Shown one piece after another: positions 12,034 to 24,248 of a DNA stretch of 64,000 nt. Both the position numbers and the translations under genes were made by a program. The notes beneath the pieces are model-generated. The model was not told the DNA's origin. It saw only the letters and a list, made by a program, of their open reading frames with translations, and searched no databases. The stretch comes from Siphonodentalium dalli (Eukaryota; Mollusca; Scaphopoda; Gadilida; Siphonodentaliidae), in NCBI GenBank assembly GCA_032622095.1, contig CP136063.1, forward strand, positions 40,030,106 to 40,094,105. Direction: 5' to 3'. The first letter of the stretch is position 1, and every line of letters starts with the position of its first letter.

Positions 12034-14760
12034 TCACACGAACAGAACGCCGTGCAAGTTAAACTTTGAAGCACAACAACATCTAATGGGTTTTAGTATA
12101 GTCTCAGGAGCTAGTGGTTTCCGAGTTGGGACAACGGTTGGGACGAGTGACCCGTTCTCTCTCGACCAGCCATAATCAGTTAAATTGAGATCAGCAGGTG
12201 TGTCCTCGAGCGCATGTCTCCACGCACTTACGTGTAAGTGGGCGCGTTTAATATTTTCCATTAAAGTATCGCCGGCTGGAGGTAGAGAAATCAGTTTTGG
12301 CGCTGCAGCCATGCTGCGGCTAACTTTGTTGGACCATATCTTCCGTCGAGCATCTGTGGTTGATTGGCAATTTGGTTGTCCATAGCAATCCAAAATAAAT
12401 GACTTAGTCGCACCTACAACTCTCTCTATTGCAGCAGATGGCACACTATTATTTGTTAGATTGTGATTTCTAACTTTGAGAATCTTAAGGGCAGTACATT
12501 CCCCTATGCGATGTAGAGCCATAACAGGGTCACATCCTGTGAGTCCATGCATTGATAAAACGTCACGAGCGATATTCATGTGAGCTTTGAGCGTTTCATT
12601 TATGTTTATTGTGATCCGTCCCTTTGCCGGTGGTACCATCAGTATATGGCCGGATAAATCACCATGATAAAGGAAATGGAGTAACATTACACATATATGA
12701 GTGTCATCTGCCACAACTAACGATGTTTGGGCGGCTACTCTCGCAACCCGTTGAACAATGGGAGTATCTCATACTTCGTGGGTCGATCTGAGATCACGCC
12801 TATTGATACATATGCCCTTATTAATATCTTCAGGAATGGATCCTTTCCGGTTACTACGAGTCGTTTATTTGTATTGGCAAAACATTCCTGGTGCACCTGG
12901 AGATCATTAACAATCATGTCAATAAGCTGTGCTTTGTTGTCACTGACTGTCAGGATAACTTTTTGTGGAGGTAGCCTCGTGTTTTGCTTGAGTGTGAAGA
13001 CTCTGCTAGCCCCTTTGTCTCGGGCTAATCGCGTCGATTCTTTGATGCTGAGTTTATTATACCTATCGAACAAGTATACATCTGTCTTCTTTCTCTGTGT
13101 TGTAAGTATATAAGACCGAAATTCATCAAGAAATCTTGCACTACTCCCAGCGGTGGCCATCGTACTGTCCATAGAATTGCACATCCGTCTAGGAAGGTGG
13201 CGTGGCTGACACTCGCCCTTTGGTACGTCAGCAATGATGTCAACACGTAGCGCATTCTTCAAGTTTGATTTGGACTTTGCTTCCTTCATATGTCTGTTAG
13301 ACTCAAATATGGAAGGTGGATAGGGCGATAGCTCATACGAAAGGATGTCATCAATATCCAAGCTCCTCGTACTATTCTTCAATCCCATTGCCCTCGCATA
13401 GATCACTTCTGTGTCGAAAATTTGTACGTTGCCAATGTTTATATGCTTACTAGCTGCTGTAATTGTTTTCACGTTCCGGTTTATTGCATTATGGAAACTG
13501 GACGGCCAATAATTTTCGAAATTTATCATCTGTTCTCGTCCAATTTCCACCGCCTTATCTACATTGGCGGAGGAATGGTATGGGTAGTCACTCGTCCGGA
13601 CTCCACATTGACGACCCCTTGTGGATGCTGCTTCGGATCAAGTGGGTCAATGCACAGCTCCAGCTTATGCTTTAGTGAATCTCGATCAGCCTTGTCAACC
13701 TTTATTCTTGAACTTGATTCTTCTTTATGACATGTCTGCCTCCATTCTCTCGCATACAATCCAAATCGTATATATAATTTCATTATATTCAAACTGTTTG
13801 CCCATGTACGAACACTCTCTGGTTTCAGCGTGATGCTGATTATACCTGAGCGTCCATGACCATACCGCATGAAGGTAGTCTCAATCGCCATGTCACTCCA
13901 AATGCCATTAAAATGCCACTATTGTGGTGCATAGTGTGCTCACCCTTCATGAATGGCGCCTGAGCATAATCAGGTAGTGATTCCATTGACCGCAGGTAAA
14001 GGATGCATATCTGGCATAATGAGTGTGTAGAGCTGCGAAGAAAAGAGGAATCATCTCAACGGTGTCTAGATGGAGCGGCCAATCAGATTCCCGCTCTGCT
14101 CTGATATATCTCAGTATTATGAACATGCGGTTCTCACATGCGGATGCCTCCAGGACAACCAAGAGGTCACACATTCATCGCATATCATCATGTGTTTCAA
14201 ATACTGCTCGGAGTAACTATTCTGTCAACAGACGCAAAGCTCTTATATTTTGAGGAAACTTCTTGCCTTTGAGTTTTTTTAAGACTCCGCCAAAAGTCGA
14301 CTCTAAAATTTCTGTCAGGCCGGTTCCCATCATCAGTGACCCGATGGATCCACAATAGCTCATGAGCAAATGCATACATGCTAACATGTCATACAGTCTC
14401 TGTGGTACCTTGCCCCGGCAACGTGCAAATCACTAACCACACTCTGAATTCTACCCCGAACCTCTTCTGCCCACTATTCTCTTCGCAAATCACACTTCTC
14501 CACAAGAGCGACCTTATACGGCTTCCCATCTACTGTTTGCGTTGATCGGTAAATGAAAGCAGGACGCCATCGATCTGGATGTCTGGGTTCTTTTTCGACA
14601 TTACATGTCTCACCACAGTATAGACAATCAGTTTGAAAATTAAAGTTGCCAGCTGACCTTCGTGAACGTGTCGATGAATAGCTGGTGAATTGCTGCGTTT
14701 GGATGCTTCAACATTAGTTTTTGATGTGTATCTGGAAGCACAATTTCTGTGAAACGACAC
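12034..14760 (-). pseudogene. Broken gene for a FEN1/XPG-like nuclease-domain protein of an Academ-like transposon
   Basis: Read on the minus strand, one protein family is spread over several frames. From N to C terminus: 14,760-14,530 (Cys/His-containing start), 14,174-13,947 (block with 'DWPLHLDTVEMIPLFF'), 13,891-13,559 (block with 'HKEES...RIKVDKADR...LCIDPLDP'), 13,550-12,735 and 12,714-12,034. The middle part leaves frame near 13,220, where the alternative frame (13,255-13,025) carries 'DGCAILW', and returns near 13,085 at 'VYLFDRY'. A further frame break lies near 12,745-12,785. The last part has 'VADDTHICVMLLHF' and 'GLTGCDPV...IG..TALKILK', which resembles the acidic and helix-turn-helix region of flap endonucleases. 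Large proteins of this type are abundant and mostly uncharacterised in invertebrates, and Academ elements are reported to carry XPG-like nucleases (recollection). With at least three frameshifts the copy cannot encode the full protein. The element assignment is inference. Confidence 0.7.
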
Positions 14761-14988
14761 TTTAAGTTTGCTGTCTATATTAAGACTTTGTTCGAGTGTT
14801 TCATGCAGGCCATCGCCATATATTTTGCCCGCGTATATTATAGAGTATATGCGCCCCTCACCGGCATTTTCAGTGCAATTTTCATTGCTATTTCAAGCTT
14901 CTTTGTAATGGAATTTGAATAAGCATTTCGACATACTTGACCTATTTTTGTGCTACATGCATATGAGAACACGTGACATAACAAAAAC

Positions 14989-15427
14989 CGGTCTATCATA
15001 TTGGGCTTCACCGTTGAGTCATGTTTCGAAAGTGTACATTTTCGTAACATGAAAATGTAGATTGTATGACGGCCATTTTGACCGCCATTTTGTATAATCC
15101 TATACAAGTAAGATCTTGATATTTTTGTGATCTTGTGTGAACATACGTACATAAACTAACGTTCTTACGTGATTTCCAACTTCTGCTACAGAATAAAACA
15201 TGATCACACCCGTATGGCCATATGCCGTTTTGGGTAGGTTGTTGCAATGTTGAATATTTAAATTTCCCCAAGGGTTACAAGAGCACATCAACCGGAAAAC
15301 ATTTGCCGAGATACTAATAATGAATTTTCCGCTGAGAAAAAAATAGTCATACAATCTACATTTTCATGTTACGAAAATATACACTTTCGAAACATGACTC
15401 AACGGTGAAGCCCAATATGATAGACCG
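14989..15427. repeat. Inner 82 bp inverted repeat pair abutting the right arm
   Basis: Positions 14,989-15,070 and 15,346-15,427 are reverse complements, both starting 'cggtctatcatattgggc' when read from outside, with one or two mismatches. They enclose 275 bp without a gene. The right copy ends exactly where the long right arm begins (15,428). This could be a small TIR element inserted at that edge, or a structural part of the larger element. I could not assign a target duplication. Confidence 0.8.
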
Positions 15428-16562
15428 ATGTCATTGGTTACATTAGTAACACTTAACAAATGTGCATCAAAAATGCTAAAATTTAATGTGGACAGCATAG
15501 CCAATTGTATTCGTCAATCACAACTTGTAAGCGATTACATGGCATGCTGGGGCAATATTTACCATTTTTCAGGTTTTGGCCACCATTTTCCGACAAAGTG
15601 ACAATTTTTGTTGATTGAGTTCAAATATTCGTAATTAATTGTATGCCTCACTTAATTTGCACAGTTCTGTCAATTTCTTGTTAAAATATGACTAGAATCC
15701 TAACGGTGATTTTCGGTGAAATGTCATACCGAGTTCTGTATAATCGAATTATTGAGGGATCGGAAGGGACTGGAATCACACGAATGACATATTTCATTGC
15801 TCTAATGATTAGTTAACACGAACAATACAAAATAAAGTCCCATCTCCAAACCAGTTCCATACAGCGAACCTGATCTATAAGATATTAGTGAAAAAACGTC
15901 AAAAATCCTCTTTCAGCTGCCATTTTGACGGCCGTCTTGGACGGGGAGTTCCAGTTTTACCCTACAAATGTGGCATCGTATCTCTCAGAGTTATACCTAC
16001 CTATATGACTAATTTTAATTCGCATATTTCATGGTAGGATTAATTGCGATATTGAATAACTTATTTAATCACGAAACGCTCTTTAAATTTGGAAAACCCC
16101 TTAAAAGAGGGGTTAAAGTTAAATTTCAGCGTGGCTCCATATCTAATATCAATAAGTGTGTGAATATGTACATATGTGCAAAGTTTCATGCTTTAGTCAC
16201 AATTTGAACAATTGCCTTGAAATTTTTACTTAATCTACTCCACTATACAGGCATGTGGCGGTGTCGGTGTGCCCTGGGCAGAGTACGAACGGGTATATAT
16301 ACTGTCGGTGTCGGTGTGTCATGGACTGAGTACACTTACATGTATACATAAAGCACACCGTATATACGGCCATGTGTCGGTGTCGGTGTGCCCTGGGCAG
16401 AGTATAAACGAATATATATGTACATGTATATGGCACACAGATATAGAGTTGGGTTCTGAGATACTTCAGCAAACAGTAACCATACTTGCGCATGTCGGTG
16501 TCGGTGTCCTACGTACACATATAGCTATACATATATATATTAAATATATATATTAAATAAAT

Positions 16563-16596
<34 letters not shown>

Positions 16597-16640
16597 ATAA
16601 TACTAATAATAATTATATATATATATATATATATACATAT
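15428..16640 (-). repeat. Right arm of ~1.2 kb long inverted repeat
   Basis: This is the reverse complement of 9407-10,655. It lacks 12 bp near 15,588 that the left arm and third copy keep; those 12 bp lie between two 'ccatttt' direct repeats, so a slippage deletion is likely. It ends in 'cggtgtcggtgtc' motifs and an (AT)n tract before 'catatccgtgtcgata'. A TTAA at 15,453-15,456 inside it marks the start of the tandem segmental duplication. Confidence 0.88.
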
Positions 16641-16722
16641 CCGTGTCGATAATATATATGGAGAAATATATATGATTTCGTGCGTCTTTCATGAAGACCT
16701 AGCCGAAAAACCTACTGTTTAA

Positions 16723-17210
16723 AGATAGATTATCTCTTTGTAAACATGTATTATATAGTTACCGGGGTATAAAATATTAGATTTGAATCGAAGACTCCTG
16801 TCCGGAAATGCTTCTATCGATTAATATTAATTTTATTTCGAATATTTTCTGGTCTAAAAAGGGGTGTTAACATAGACCATAAATTATATTGTGCAATTTT
16901 GTAACAAATAAACGTTAATTATACTCATTATCGCTTATATCTGTGGAACAAAACAATACAAACAACCAATCTGTGTCATTTGACATTCGTTGCGTAGCCG
17001 TAGGAACAGCCCAGTGCTCTATATCGCAATACGGTCTCATCCGAATGGTCGGTTCTAAAAATAGTAACATAAATGGGCCCGATTTTATATTCGAAATAAA
17101 ATCAATATTAATTGATAGAAGCTTTTCCGGACATAGGTCTTCAGTTCATATCTATTATTTTATACCCACGCAACTATTTAAAATTTGTTATTTAAAGAGA
17201 TAATCCATCT
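16723..17210. mobile_element. TTAA-target TIR element (copy 1, 488 bp)
   Basis: The element starts 'agatagattatctcttt', ends with the inverse of 'agatggattatctcttt', and lies between TTAA at 16,719-16,722 and 17,211-17,214. The terminal ~130 bp on each side are diverged inverted versions of each other ('gtataaaat', 'gaagac..c.tgtccgga', 'ttctatc.attaatatt.att'). The interior is 'aacagcccagtgctctatatcgcaata'-type sequence shared by all copies. No transposase is encoded. TTAA duplications point to piggyBac or Kolobok-type mobilisation. Confidence 0.82.
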
Positions 17211-17284
17211 TTAAGCAACGTCGAGCCCGGTTAGTACTTGGATGGGGCGACCGGTGGCCTGAGATTTCGGGTGCTGCCAACTTT
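17211..17284 (+). pseudogene. 5S rRNA-derived fragment, 3' part
   Basis: The sequence 'ttaagcaacgtcgagcccgg' followed by 'ttagtacttggatgggg' and 'gggtgctgccaacttt' corresponds to the 3' ~70 bases of eukaryotic 5S rRNA, with a few changes. The 5' part is absent: the TTAA with which it starts is the right flank of the TTAA-target element. It could be a truncated 5S pseudogene or a piece of a 5S-derived SINE. It is absent from copy B. Confidence 0.8.
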
Positions 17285-17321
17285 CGGTGCGATTCCCGCA
17301 TTCCACCCTCTCCGTTACAAT

Positions 17322-17386
17322 TGTATTATACAGTTACCGGGGTATAAAATATTAGATTTGAATCGAAGACTCCTGTCCGGAAATGC
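17322..17386 (+). repeat. Fragment of TTAA-element terminus
   Basis: The sequence from 'attgtattatacagttaccgg' to 'gtccggaaatgct' repeats the terminal part of the TTAA-target family. It is cut off where the 'aagtaa' minisatellite starts. Copy B keeps the same fragment with its outer end attached (51,631-51,720). Confidence 0.75.
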
Positions 17387-17389
17387 TGT

Positions 17390-17612
17390 TACGCCAGCTT
17401 TTGAAGTAACCGACCACTTTTGAAGTAGGTCTCCACTTTAGAAGTAAAAAACGCCAGCGTTTGAAGTAACTCACCACTTTTGTAATAAAATCGCCAGCTT
17501 TTGCAGTAAAGTGAGGTCTCCGCTTTTGAAGTAAAAAACACTAGCTTTTGTAGTAAAAAAAAACTAGGTCTCCGCTTTTGTAATAACAAAATTACAGCTT
17601 TTGAAGTAAACT
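17390..17612 (+). repeat. Minisatellite of 'cagcttttgaagtaa' units
   Basis: About ten imperfect units built on 'c(c)agcttttgaagtaa' and 'ccacttttgaagtaggtct', 20-26 bp each, lie in tandem. The copy B counterpart is 51,722-51,946, with few differences. It has no coding sense. Confidence 0.8.
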
Positions 17613-17639
17613 GACTCAATACATTTTGACGGGCGCTGA

Positions 17640-18640
17640 ATGATTTTCATGACAAAGTCAACCCGATAATCCATAGTGGCTATCGCCCATACGAGTGTGA
17701 CTTGTGACTGAATATATTTAGTGAGTCCAGTTCCGTGACAAAAGAATCCACACCGTTAATCGACCATACGAGTGTGACGTGTTTTGAATAGCTTTCAGTC
17801 ATACCAACACAAGATAAATCACACAGTCAATCCCCCATACGCGTGTGACGTGTACCAAAAGGCACTTAGTGAGTCCGGTTCCGTGACAAAAGAATCCACA
17901 CCGGTAATCGACCATATGCATGTGACGTGGTTCGAATAACCTTCAGTCATACCAACACAAGAGAAATCACAGTCAATCGCCCATACGCGTGTGACGTGTA
18001 CCAAAAGGCACTTGGTGAGTCCGGTTCCGTGACAAAAGAATCCACACCGGTAATAGACCATATTCATGTAACGTGGTTCGAATATCCTTCAGTCATACCA
18101 ACACAAGAGAAATCACACAGTCAATCGCCCATACGCGTGTGACGTGTACCAAAAGGCACTTAGTGAGTCCGGTTCCGTGACAAAAAAATCCACACGGTAA
18201 TCGACCATATGCACGTGACGAGGTTTGAATATCCTTCAGTCATACCAACACAAGAGAAATCACACAATAAATCGCCCATACGCGTGTGAAGTGTACAAAA
18301 AGGCACTTAGTGAGTCCGGTTCCGTGACAAAAGAATCCACACCGGTAATCGACCACATGCATGTGACGAGGTTCGAATATTCTTCAGTCATACCAAAACA
18401 AGAGAAATCACACAGTCAATCGCCCATACGCGTGTGACGTGTACCAAAAGGCACTTAGTGAGTCCGGTTCCGTGACAAAAGAATCCACACCGGTAATCGA
18501 CCATATGCATGTGACGTGGTTCGAATAGCCTTCAGTCATAACAGCAGAAGATAATTTATAGAGTCAATCGCCCATATAAGTGTGACGTGTACCGAAAGGG
18601 CATTTAGTGAGTCCGTTTCCCTGCCTAAGCATATGAACAC
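17640..18640 (+). pseudogene. Decayed C2H2 zinc-finger tandem repeat, seven 147-148 bp units
   Basis: The anchor 'gtgagtcc' recurs at 17,721, 17,869, 18,015, 18,163, 18,310, 18,459 and 18,607, which is 146-149 bp apart. Each unit still reads as remnants of two fingers: 'PYACDVYQKALGESGSVTK', with the second Cys replaced by Tyr, then a shortened 'aagaatccacaccgg' linker and a second 'HVT..FEY' piece. Two 84 bp fingers would be 168 bp, so about 20 bp is missing per unit and the frame is lost. Copy B has only four units. This is non-coding satellite-like DNA derived from a zinc-finger gene. Confidence 0.75.
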
Positions 18641-18835
18641 ACATAGGTGATCAATCATACGAGTATATAAGATTGTTCCCAGTCAGCCTGACAACCCACA
18701 CTATTGAATGCCCTTACAAGTGCGACCGTTGTCAGAAGAAGTTCGATGTTACATTGAGTCAGACAAGACTGAAGACGTTTTGTCAGTCCAGTAACATGAC
18801 GACATATATAGTTTCTCGAAATTAGGTGATGTATT
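18641..18835 (+). pseudogene. Zinc-finger remnant
   Basis: The stretch around 18,712-18,790 reads 'PYKCDRCQKKFDV', a C2H2 start with both Cys kept, before the frame fades. Its inverted homologue lies at 20,740-21,000, where 'cctaagcatatgagaacacac' appears on the opposite strand. Confidence 0.6.
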
Positions 18836-20735
18836 AGTTCCAACGGAAAATAGTTGGTATATTTATTATTGGCCTCACTTTTAATTGCATATTCGTACCC
18901 CTCCAAATTAGGTGACACGACGCGTTAGGGACAGCAGCAAATGTTTGGTTTGTTAGATTCGTCTCTGGAAGCCGACATTAACAACAATTTTCAATCATTA
19001 CAATTATGTCACATAACCGAAGTATTATAACTACGTCAAACGTGGCCAGCTATAAAACACGGGAGCCAGTAATGTGTTGTGTGGAAACCGTTGGGTTCAC
19101 ATACACTCTGATGATTGAGTATATAAAATAACGGATTCGATGGCATTATGTCGCTATACAGGGAAAGTTAAACTTTCAAATCTCAATGTTCTTGATGCCA
19201 AAAGGTTCAGTCTCCTTTCAAAATTTATTCAACACAATATACGAATACAATTAATTATTTTATTGTCAATTGTCAGGCACAGCAATACAAAATGAAACGC
19301 GTAACAAAATTAAAAATGAATGGAACGATGTTGTTGATGTAGTTAAATAATAATTAGTCAAATTTATCCTCAACCTCCCCTTAGACGCTATAGTTTTTGA
19401 ATAGTTATGTATAATATTCTATAGCTTGACCCCCTATCGCCTCTCATCCACATCAACAATTCTGCTATCTGAATCTGTTTTGTTTATTATGGTCTATAAA
19501 TGAAAACAATATTCTATCAGGAAGACAATATATGATGGTATACATATTTACTATTGCTATGTTGCACCTATCAATTGGGGTCAGACTAAGTGGTGTACTA
19601 TAGTCAGGGAAGGTTGATGTGTCTCACTGACTGATAACTTAACATAAAAACAATGATGAATTATTTTGAGATATCACTGGTCGATCATGATTGATATATA
19701 GATCTACAATGTAGCTCATAATTACTACTCCCCTCATTTTCAACTACGTTAGTTATAAACGCCCAGACTGTGCGCTGCTCGCAATGTGGTAACCCCTTTC
19801 CAAAAAAAAAAAAAAAAAATACCAAATGCAGAACAAAATTACAACAATGAATTTATTGAAATACTGCAAACCATCGGTGCAAGCTGGGATTGATGAGCAA
19901 TTATGTATAACACAAAATAGACTATATGCCAGTCCCTTCCCAATAGTATTGCCCCCGACTTACCAGCAACTTACCGTAACATACCTGCCCTATTCAGGGC
20001 AACACCAGTTACTGGCGATTGTGGCCAATGTTGACACCCCCCACTCACAGAGGACTCACATTCAACAATGCAATCGCAGGCATAGCTACCACATGGTATA
20101 ATACACGCTCGGAACACGGGCTCCACTGGCCGCCATGGAGAATCACCACAGCATAACGCCTGAACATTAAATGTTATGATAAAACATTACAACTGTAGCG
20201 CCCAAAGAGGCCGGATTCCCTCTTTTGAAGGTTCTAGAGCTGTCACGAAGTCTCGAACGATATAACACAATCCCGTAACAGACGTGAGTATGTTCAAAAA
20301 TTTAGTTTGTAATTCCAGGAACCATTATCTCTCGTTATTAAAGTGTCCAAAGGAGATTGTATTTCAGTTGTAAATTGAATGAACATCTTTGACTTATTAT
20401 TCTGTAGCACGTGCATGATAATATTATTCTAACTGGGACAATGACTCGTGAAACTATGCAGAATCGGTGTCTTGTTGTATGACATTCTTAATCACCTGAC
20501 ATCTGGACTATCGTCATTTGTTTCATAGTTGGCCAATCAGAATGAACCACGTTAAGAAAATGGACTTATTTATCATTATTGATAAACGACTATACAATTA
20601 CAAAAAGGAGACTGAACCTTTTGGCACCAGGAACATTGCGAATTGGAAGTTTGACATAGGACTGTTCTTCCAAAGAAGAGGACAAATAGACCAACTATTT
20701 TCCGTTGTAACTTATACATTTGTCACGTCCCCCAA
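18836..20735. other. Spacer between inverted zinc-finger remnants, no gene supported
   Basis: An A-homopolymer at 19,802-19,819 and a 91-codon frame at 19,826-20,101 are the only notable items. The frame is matched in copy B, but most differences between the copies change the amino acid, so it is not supported as a gene. Confidence 0.55.
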
Positions 20736-20739
20736 TTTT

Positions 20740-21170
20740 GAGGAAATATACATGTTGCCATGTTACTGGACTGACAGAACGTCTTCAGACGCACATCGTG
20801 TCACCAGCGTGGATTCTCTTATATATTGTAAGACTCACGGTCACGGCGAACTTCTAACAAACGTCGCACCTATAAGGTCGGTCACCAGTGTGGGTCGTCA
20901 GGTTGACGGACAGACTGTGAACAACATTGCATACTCGTATGATTGACCACCTATGTGTGTTCTCATATGCTTAGGCAAGAAACTGGACTAAATAAATGCC
21001 TTTCTGGTACACGTCACACGTGTATGGGCGATTGACTGTGTGATTTCTCTTGTGTTGGTATGATTGGAGGCTATTCAAACCACGTCACACTCGTATGGTC
21101 GATCACCTGTGTGGAATCTTTTGTCACGGAACCGGACTGACAAAGTGCCTTTTGGTACATGGCAGGGAGT
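20740..21170 (-). pseudogene. Decayed zinc-finger repeat, inverted orientation
   Basis: Read on the minus strand, this block matches the remnants at 18,480-18,830: 'cccatacacgtgtgacgtgtacc', 'cctaagcatatgagaacacac' and a finger-like start. With the plus-strand block it forms a widely spaced inverted repeat with a spacer of about 1.9 kb. Frameshifts and lost Cys/His residues make it non-coding. The copy B equivalent is 55,250-55,705. Confidence 0.65.
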
Positions 21171-21372
21171 TGCGGCCATTTTGACAGTCATTTCATGGCC
21201 GTGATTGCATTATTTTCTCACCGCGACAGCTGACCGCGATTGCTTTGTTTCATGTCTATGGCACTGTATTCTAACTTCAAACGAACTGGTAGTCCATAAT
21301 TATATCAGATGGAGAAAAAGGCGTTCTGATGTCGCCGTTGAGGGATATTATTGCGAAAAACCTACTGTTTAA

Positions 21373-21892
21373 AGATGGATTATCTCTTTAAATAACAAAT
21401 TTTAAATAGTTGCGTGGGTATAACATAATATATATGAACTGAAGACCTATGTCCGGAAAAGCTTCTATCAATTAATATTGATTTTATTTCGAATATTAAA
21501 TCGGGCCCGTTTATGTTACTATTTTTAGAACCGACCATTTGGATGAGACCGTATTGCGATGTAGAGCACTGGGCTGTTCCTACGGCTACGCAACGAATGT
21601 CAAATGTCACAGATTGGTTGTTTGTATTGTTTTGTTCCACATATATAAGCGATAATGAGTATAATTAACGTTTATTTGAGACAAAATTGCACAATATAAT
21701 TTCTGGTCTCTGTTAACAGTAACCACTATTGTTCGTTAGCTGAACAAACACACCTTTTTAGACCAGAAAATATTCGAAATAAAATTAATATTAATCGATA
21801 GAAGCATTTCCGGACAGGAGTCTTCGATTGAAATCTAATATTTTATACCCCGGTAACTATATAATACATGTTTACAAAGAGATAATCCACCT
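21373..21892. mobile_element. TTAA-target TIR element (copy 2, 520 bp) with empty site in copy B
   Basis: Termini 'agatggattatctcttt' and (inverted) 'aggtggattatctcttt' lie between TTAA at 21,369-21,372 and 21,893-21,896. In copy B the flanking sequences 'aaaacctactgt' and 'gaccggaaatgggc' are joined by a single TTAA at 55,892-55,895. This shows directly that the target duplication is TTAA. It means insertion after the duplication, or precise excision from copy B. The diverged terminal inverted repeats run about 130 bp. No transposase is encoded. Confidence 0.93.
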
Positions 21893-22285
21893 TTAAGACC
21901 GGAAATGGGCATATTTTTTTTAAATCGCTGTAAAAAAAAAGCGGATTTAAGCTGATTTTGGATATGTTATAAAGTATACATTCCTGCTTCAAATAGCACC
22001 AAACAAACTTTCCTCACTAATAATTTTCGCGTAGACCGCTAATTTCGGGTTTAATTAACGACCAGCCTAATATAGCATGTGTAGTCATCTATCGTATTGT
22101 AAATGGTTCTACTAATAGAAACCATATAACGCAACGCGTGTTAATTCAACAGTATACTGCATTTCCATCGTCTCTTTGTTCGACCTGAAAATCGATCATT
22201 TGATCCCCGATCCTACGATATCACGAACTATATAATTTAGGGTTACACTGTGTTAGTGGATTTCGGTTATAAATTAGATCAGATT

Positions 22286-22304
22286 TTAGCTATATATATA
22301 CAGC
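22286..22304 (+). promoter_or_regulatory. TATA-like tract upstream of zinc-finger gene A
   Basis: 'agctatatatatacagctgg' lies about 130 bp before the ATG of the zinc-finger frame, next to CAGCTG E-box-like words. The corresponding copy B sequence is near 56,277. It may be a core promoter, but there is no transcript evidence. Confidence 0.25.
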
Positions 22305-22424
22305 TGGGAGAAAAGATCTTTCGCTTCACTCACTGTGCCGTGGACAGGTGGAAGCCAGCTTTGATCACTAGGATGTAACGATTACATATACAGCTGATAT
22401 ATACATGTCGGACAATTCCACACG

Positions 22425-23770
<1,346 letters not shown>

Positions 23771-24248
23771 ATGCTGGAAATCATTTAATCAATGAAACCA
23801 TTTTATATAAAACAATTTATACCGGAGAATAAGTGAATCGAAAACTAGAGATAGTTCTCGGCCAATCAGAATACAGTCTGTTTGTGTGTTTCAGAAGATA
23901 TTTTTATATATTTACATACTAAGTGTTGTCATCACTAAATCCAGCATTCTGATTGGTCGGTGGCCAGTTGCAGTTATTTCTCGGTGAATGCGCAACGCCT
24001 CATAAAACCAAGCTCACAACACCATCGATACGTCATTGGGTTTGGAAAGACGAACGCGTAATGTTTTGGGCGCATTTGGACTCGCGCAGGATTGACTTAA
24101 TACATCATTGGGTTTCAATAGGAAAATAAATTGTTCCTATTAACTTTTGCCAAGGGTGCTATTGGGTATTTTGGGATGTTTTTGTCATGATACACTTTCC
24201 GATTTAAATACATTTACAAAAGTGGCTTTTTCGCTAAATGTATATAAA
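23771..24248. other. No gene recognised
   Basis: Plain AT-rich sequence shared with copy B. Copy B has about 90 extra bases near 58,265-58,355. Confidence 0.5.

Noticed and set aside
17285-17320. tRNA-like B box ('ggtgcgattcccg') after the 5S fragment
   Set aside because: There is no A box or cloverleaf around it; a chance resemblance is more likely.
17640-18640. CRISPR-like array because of regular 148 bp spacing
   Set aside because: The whole unit repeats, with no distinct spacers, and it derives from zinc-finger sequence in a eukaryotic context.
19826-20101. 91-codon frame conserved at 53,642-53,971
   Set aside because: Conservation comes from the segmental duplication. Most differences between the two copies change the amino acid, as expected of neutral DNA.
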